NCBI GenBank assembly: GCA_905381055.1
Contig: CAJPUR010000013.1
Coordinates: 1 to 64,000 of the forward strand
Length of the DNA: 64,000 bases
From: an uncultured Flavobacteriaceae bacterium
GTDB lineage: Bacteria; Bacteroidota; Bacteroidia; Flavobacteriales; Flavobacteriaceae
Direction: 5' to 3'
In this document: in pieces, positions 59,706 to 64,000 of the stretch
Layout of the letters: each line of letters begins with the position of its first letter
How positions within the stretch are numbered: the stretch's first letter is position 1
The notes under the pieces: model-generated
What the model was told of the DNA's origin: nothing
Databases searched by the model: none
Seen by the model: only the letters and a program-made list of their open reading frames with translations
Position numbers and translations under genes: made by a program

Positions 59706-59713
59706 TATATTTG
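59706..59713 (+). promoter_or_regulatory. -7 element (TATATTTG) of aroC
   Basis: Fits TANNTTTG; it ends 14 bases before the aroC ATG. No TTG occurs at the expected upstream distance. Confidence 0.4.
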
Positions 59714-59727
59714 TAAAAAATTTAGAT

Positions 59728-60792
59728 ATGGCAGGAAATATCTTTGGCAATTTATTTAAATTAACAACTTTTGGAGAATCACATGGAGAAGCAATTGGTG
59801 GTGTAATTGATGGATGTCCCTCAGGAATTAAAATTAATCTTGATTTTGTTCAAAATGAACTTAATAGAAGACGCCCAGGTCAGTCGAAAATTGTAACACA
59901 AAGAAATGAACTTGACGAAGTTGAATTTTATTCTGGTATATTTGAAGGAGTAACTACCGGAACTCCAATTGGTTTTATTATTAAAAATACTAACCATAAA
60001 CCAAAAGATTATAGTCATATCAAGTCGACTTACAGGCCTTCACATGCAGACTATGTTTACGACAAAAAATACGGTTATAGAGATTACAGGGGCGGTGGAA
60101 GAAGTTCTGCAAGAGAAACTGCATCAAGAGTTGTGGCAGGAGGAATAGCAAAACAAGTTATTGAAAAAATTAAAATTACTGCTTTTGTATCATCAGTTGG
60201 ATCTATTGTTTTAAAAAAACCATATCAACAACTAGATTTTAAAACTATCGAGGAAAATCCAGTGAGATGCGCTGATCCTGAAACATCACTACTTATGGAA
60301 AATTATATAAAAGAGGTTAAGAAAAATGGAGATACAGTTGGAGGAGTTATAAGTTGTGTTATTCAAAACGTTCCTGTTGGCCTTGGAGAACCTGTTTTTG
60401 ACAAACTTCATGCAGATCTAGGAAAGGCTATGCTTTCAATTAATGCTGTAAAAGGATTTGAATACGGTAGTGGATTTAAAGGGACTAAACTAAAAGGAAG
60501 TGAGCATAATGATAAATTTAAGTCTGACGGATCTACTGAAACAAATAATTCTGGTGGAATTCAAGGAGGTATTTCGAATGGTATGGATATTTTCTTTAAT
60601 GTTGCTTTTAAACCTGTTGCAACCATAATGAAACCTCAAGAAACAATTAATGAAAAAGGTGATAATGTAACTATGCGTGGTAGAGGTAGGCATGACCCTT
60701 GCGTTCTTCCTAGAGCTGTTCCAATTGTTGAGGCAATGGCTGCGATTGTTTTAGCAGATTTCACATTACTTAATAGAAATACAAAAAAATGA
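59728..60792 (+). CDS. aroC: Chorismate synthase
   Basis: A 354-aa FMN-dependent enzyme that converts EPSP to chorismate, the last common step to aromatic amino acids and folate. Diagnostic motifs are [15 protein letters not shown] near the start, [30 protein letters not shown] and the late [16 protein letters not shown]. Length is normal. The following symporter gene starts within its stop (4-base ATGA overlap), so the two are translationally coupled. Confidence 0.97.
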   Translation: MAGNIFGNLFKLTTFGESHGEAIGGVIDGCPSGIKINLDFVQNELNRRRPGQSKIVTQRNELDEVEFYSGIFEGVTTGTPIGFIIKNTNHKPKDYSHIKSTYRPSHADYVYDKKYGYRDYRGGGRSSARETASRVVAGGIAKQVIEKIKITAFVSSVGSIVLKKPYQQLDFKTIEENPVRCADPETSLLMENYIKEVKKNGDTVGGVISCVIQNVPVGLGEPVFDKLHADLGKAMLSINAVKGFEYGSGFKGTKLKGSEHNDKFKSDGSTETNNSGGIQGGISNGMDIFFNVAFKPVATIMKPQETINEKGDNVTMRGRGRHDPCVLPRAVPIVEAMAAIVLADFTLLNRNTKK

Positions 60793-62045
60793 AAAATATA
60801 CCCCTTCACTGGAAAATAATTCTGGGTATGTTTTTAGGAATAGTCTTTGGTTTGGTTTTTTCTCAATTTGACTTTGGGAAAAATTTAATTACTGACTATA
60901 TAAAGCCATTTGGTACAATTTTCATAAAATTATTAAAATTAATTGCAATTCCTTTGATATTGGCTTCACTTATAAAAGGGATATCTGATATAAAAGATCT
61001 TTCTAAACTCTCAAAAATGGGAAGTAGAACTATTGGTATTTATCTAATTACAACAATAGTTGCAGTGAGTGTTGGATTAATTGTGGTTAATATATTTAAA
61101 CCTGGTAATCAGATTTCATCCGACACTAGAATCGAACTTGTAAATGCATATTCAAGTGATGCAAATGAAAAGAAGGAAATTGCTGTTGAACAGTCTCTAA
61201 AAGGGCCATTGCAACCATTAATTGATCTTGTCCCTGAAAATATTTTTTATGCAACAACTGAAAATAAAAATATGCTGCAAATTATTTTTTTTTCAATTCT
61301 ATTTGGTATGGGTTTAATACTAATTCCTGAAAAAGATTCTTTTCCTGTTAAAAAATTTATTGATTCATTTAACTCAGTGATTTTAAAGTTGATAGACTTA
61401 ATTATGAAAACTGCACCTATAGGAGTATTCGCCTTACTTGCATCTCTTGTTGTGGAAGCACCAAGTTGGAATCTCTTTAAAGCTCTTGCTTTTTATTCAA
61501 TTACATTAGTCTGTGGATTAATTTTTCTGATTATTCTTTACGTAGTGTTTACTTATGTGTATGTTAAGAAAAAACCTACTGAATTTATTAAAGGAATTTC
61601 TCCTGCTCAGCTGCTTGCTTTTTCTACTAGCTCAAGTGCTGCAACTTTACCAGTAACTATTGATTGTGTTGAAAAGAAACTTGGAGTAAAAAAAGAAGTT
61701 TCAAGTTTTGTATTACCAATTGGAGCTACAGTAAATATGGATGGGACAAGTCTATATCAGGCAGTAGCTGCAGTATTTATTGCTCAGGCATTTGGGATAG
61801 ATTTGACTTTCTCTGCTCAATTAGGTATAATTTTAACCGCAACATTAGCTTCTATTGGAACTGCAGCCGTTCCTAGTGCAGGAATAGTTATGCTTGTAAT
61901 TGTTTTATCGCAAGCAGGAATACCTGAAGCAGGTCTGGCTTTAATTTTCGCAGTAGATAGACCATTAGATATGTGCAGAACTGTTGTAAATGTTACTGGT
62001 GATGCTATGGTCTCAATGATTGTAGATAAATTAATAAAAAAATGA
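60789..62045 (+). CDS. Dicarboxylate/amino acid:cation symporter (DAACS)
   Basis: A 418-aa membrane transporter of the glutamate/aspartate/dicarboxylate family. Conserved pieces are the first helix region, the serine-rich hairpin [16 protein letters not shown], and the metal/substrate motif [14 protein letters not shown], plus [12 protein letters not shown] and [15 protein letters not shown]. It moves acidic amino acids or C4-dicarboxylates with Na+ or H+. The 4-base overlap with aroC shows co-transcription. It converges on mutS2 with 5 bases between stops. Confidence 0.94.
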   Translation: MKNIPLHWKIILGMFLGIVFGLVFSQFDFGKNLITDYIKPFGTIFIKLLKLIAIPLILASLIKGISDIKDLSKLSKMGSRTIGIYLITTIVAVSVGLIVVNIFKPGNQISSDTRIELVNAYSSDANEKKEIAVEQSLKGPLQPLIDLVPENIFYATTENKNMLQIIFFSILFGMGLILIPEKDSFPVKKFIDSFNSVILKLIDLIMKTAPIGVFALLASLVVEAPSWNLFKALAFYSITLVCGLIFLIILYVVFTYVYVKKKPTEFIKGISPAQLLAFSTSSSAATLPVTIDCVEKKLGVKKEVSSFVLPIGATVNMDGTSLYQAVAAVFIAQAFGIDLTFSAQLGIILTATLASIGTAAVPSAGIVMLVIVLSQAGIPEAGLALIFAVDRPLDMCRTVVNVTGDAMVSMIVDKLIKK

Positions 62046-62050
62046 AAAAC

Positions 62051-64000
62051 TTAGTTTTTTTCTACTAGCTCAAGCCCATCAATTTTTATTTTAGTTATAA
62101 ATGTACCATAATTTACAGTAGCGATTTTTTTTTCAATTAAATCTATTGTCCCTACCGACTTACTATCAATCAATCTTACTTCGTCTCCAACTTTAAAAAC
62201 TATATTCTTTGCTTTTGATTCTTTGGACTTAAAAGTTTCTTTTTTAAGATTTGAAATTTTTTTAGAAATAGATTTATTTAGATTTTTTCTTTTTGTTTTT
62301 AAATCCATAGATAAGGTATTTGATTTTTTTTTGGTCATTTTTGAATTTTCACTATTAATTATTTTAATAAACTCAGATATTAAAACCCTTTTTTTACCAT
62401 TTGTAAAGTATTTTTCGGAAATTATATTTATTTTATTTCCTAAGTCAATCATTTTTTGTTTGTGTTCAAATAAACTTTGAAAATCAACTAATTTAGATTT
62501 AGTTTTTTCATTTAAAAGTTCAAGTTTGTCAATTTCCCTTTGCTTTTTACTTTCTTTTAGTTTTAATTCATTCAGCATATTAGTCATTTTATTTCTTTCT
62601 TTTTGAAGCTTTAAAATTGATTCATCAAATCTTATTTTTTCAGAATTAATTTTATTTTTAGCATTTTCAATTAATTTGTTTGGAATATTATTTTTTTTAG
62701 CTACTTCGAAAGTAAATGAGCTTCCAGCCTCTCCCTCAATTAACTTAAAAATTGGTTCTAATGAGATGCTGTCAAATTGCATATTTGCATTAGTCATATT
62801 AGTTAACTCGTTTGCAAGTAATTTTAAATTTGAATAGTGAGTTGTGATAATGCCTAATGCATTACGATTGTAAAACTCCTCTAGAATTGATTCAGCCAGA
62901 GCACCACCTAATTCAGGATCAGATCCAGTTCCAAATTCATCAATAAGAAATAATGTGTTTTTATCACAATTATCAATAAAATATTTCATATTTTTTAATC
63001 TATATGAGTATGTACTTAACTGATTTTCTATTGATTGATTATCACCTATATCTGTCAAAATTTTATCAAAAATACATAAGCTACTTTTTTGATTAACAGG
63101 AATTAAGATTCCACTTTGCATCATTAATTGAATTAGTCCAACAGTTTTTAATGTTATGCTTTTACCACCTGCATTTGGTCCAGAAATAACCATAATTTTA
63201 CTTTTCTTTCCAAGATGCAATGTTTGAGGATACGTTTTAGCTTTAAGTGCCTTATTATTTATATATAAAAGAGGATGGTAGGCATCTAATAGTGACAAGT
63301 ATGATTCACTGTTTATTTTTGGTAATGAGGCTTTAATAGAAATTGAGTACTTTGCTATACTATAAAGTACGTCTATTGATACTAAATAATCTTGATATTC
63401 ACATATAAGTTTAATATAAGACCTGATATTGTTAGTTAAATTCTTTAATATAAGTTCAATTTCTTCAGACTCATCAATTAATAAAGTAATTAATTCTCTG
63501 GAATATTTTAAAGTATTTTCAGGTTCAATGTATATTATACTTCCTGTTTTTGATCGACCCATTATTTGACCCTTTATTTTTTTTCTAAACATAGATTTTA
63601 CTGCAAGTACTCTCCGGTTTTCTATTGTAGTCTCCCTAATTTCGTCAAGTAAATCTCTAGATAAATAAAGATTTAGTGAAGAATTAAAGGTTTGTGAAAT
63701 TTTTGACTTGATAATTTTAATTTTAATTCTAATATTATCAAGCCGTTTTGATGCCGAGTTTTTAATTTCATCATTTTTATCAATTATATTTTCTATTAAA
63801 TTAATTATCTCTTTGGTTAATTTAATATTTTCACTTTCTTTATTTAAAAGGGGATAATATTCCTTAAACTTTCTTAAAAAAAATAAAATTTTATTAATGG
63901 TGATAGAAGCAAAATGAATGCTCTTAAAACCCAAAATATCAAGAGTGCTATTTTCAATATTTAAAATTTTAATTATTGGATTAAGATCATTAAAATTGTG
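62051..64000 (-). CDS. mutS2: MutS2-family ATPase, truncated by the window edge
   Basis: A partial gene: the frame stays open to the right edge, so the N terminus lies outside. A TTG at 63934 could be misread as the start, but the 22 codons before it (HNFNDLNPIIKIL onward) resemble the family. The ATPase core has Walker A ISGPNAGGKSIT, Walker B LFLIDEFGTGSDP and the signature region LSTYSYRLKNMKYF. A coiled coil follows (about 140 residues rich in K, E and N), then a KOW-like end (KVGDEVRLIDSKSVGTI). There is no C-terminal Smr nuclease domain. It is thought to act on recombination intermediates or stalled ribosomes. Confidence 0.93.
   Translation of the reverse strand, partial: HNFNDLNPIIKILNIENSTLDILGFKSIHFASITINKILFFLRKFKEYYPLLNKESENIKLTKEIINLIENIIDKNDEIKNSASKRLDNIRIKIKIIKSKISQTFNSSLNLYLSRDLLDEIRETTIENRRVLAVKSMFRKKIKGQIMGRSKTGSIIYIEPENTLKYSRELITLLIDESEEIELILKNLTNNIRSYIKLICEYQDYLVSIDVLYSIAKYSISIKASLPKINSESYLSLLDAYHPLLYINNKALKAKTYPQTLHLGKKSKIMVISGPNAGGKSITLKTVGLIQLMMQSGILIPVNQKSSLCIFDKILTDIGDNQSIENQLSTYSYRLKNMKYFIDNCDKNTLFLIDEFGTGSDPELGGALAESILEEFYNRNALGIITTHYSNLKLLANELTNMTNANMQFDSISLEPIFKLIEGEAGSSFTFEVAKKNNIPNKLIENAKNKINSEKIRFDESILKLQKERNKMTNMLNELKLKESKKQREIDKLELLNEKTKSKLVDFQSLFEHKQKMIDLGNKINIISEKYFTNGKKRVLISEFIKIINSENSKMTKKKSNTLSMDLKTKRKNLNKSISKKISNLKKETFKSKESKAKNIVFKVGDEVRLIDSKSVGTIDLIEKKIATVNYGTFITKIKIDGLELVEKN

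Noticed and set aside
62051-63934. MutS2 as a complete 627-aa protein beginning at the TTG at 63934
   Set aside because: The frame stays open to base 64000 with sequence resembling the family's N-terminal region, so the gene continues beyond the window.
1-64000. Mobile elements, prophage, CRISPR arrays, tRNA or rRNA genes
   Set aside because: No transposase, integrase, phage structural gene, regular repeat array or cloverleaf-like sequence was seen in either strand; gaps are too short for rRNA.

Overview
The window is a compact, visibly A+T-rich stretch of bacterial core chromosome (base composition judged by eye, not counted). Gene content points to a streamlined, probably marine, member of the Flavobacteriia (Bacteroidota): a DUF4834-YfhO-flippase run, a fused alpha/beta E1 of a branched-chain-type 2-oxoacid dehydrogenase, acyl-CoA reductase beside a dicluster ferredoxin, an HSDR_N-fold protein beside holA, TlpA/DUF4369-type lipoproteins, a glutaminyl cyclase lipoprotein and a MutS2 without Smr domain. 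Promoters have the Bacteroidota form (TTG, about 18-21 bases, TANNTTTG) and there is little sign of Shine-Dalgarno sites. Genus cannot be decided from the sequence. I see no insertion sequence, prophage, CRISPR array, tRNA or rRNA. No gene-free stretch exceeds about 250 bases.

Layout. 1-3.6 kb: mnmE, a GNAT-like protein and an outer-membrane protein, all on the minus strand. 3.7-7.8 kb: DUF4834, YfhO-like membrane protein and a polysaccharide flippase on the plus strand. 7.9-14.1 kb: uvrA (first copy, without a standard start codon), an ECF sigma factor, nth, bcp and a conserved 476-aa protein of unknown function. 14.2-22.5 kb: metallo-hydrolase, esterase, a dihydroorotase-like protein lacking metal ligands, a TIGR02757 protein, a LolD-type ATPase, msrA, DUF6787, serA-serC and acyl-CoA reductase. 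22.5-31 kb: ferredoxin, ychF, miaA, an exonuclease with a worn GIY-YIG domain, a YggS-type PLP protein, an oxidoreductase, pcm, glyA, glutaminyl cyclase and the SRP RNA gene. 31-44.8 kb: SDR, transaldolase-like aldolase, tag, a thioredoxin-like lipoprotein, ABC-F protein, pheT, recG, UvrD/PcrA helicase and an OmpA lipoprotein. 44.9-64 kb: glycosyltransferase, HSDR_N protein, holA, E1 fusion, an M1-like protein with a likely C-terminal barrel, uvrA (second copy), glmM, acyltransferase, rhomboid, TlpA-like lipoprotein, aroC, a dicarboxylate symporter and mutS2, which runs off the right edge.

How the genes fit together. DNA repair and recombination are heavily represented (two uvrA, nth, tag, recG, uvrD/pcrA, mutS2, holA). 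Envelope functions form a second group (YfhO, flippase, LPLAT, OmpA, TlpA-like lipoproteins, GT2). serC-serA and glyA supply serine and one-carbon units. Packing is extreme: of 14 convergent gene pairs, all but one are separated by 8 bases or fewer or overlap, and two hairpins that look like terminators lie inside coding sequence. Several genes have a -7 element only 4-9 bases before the ATG, which predicts leaderless or nearly leaderless mRNAs.

I found no evidence of a new multi-gene system. The most useful anomalies are the missing start codon of the first uvrA, the hidden SRP RNA gene with its promoter, the leaderless-type promoters, and a set of proteins that keep a fold but have lost catalytic or metal-binding residues.
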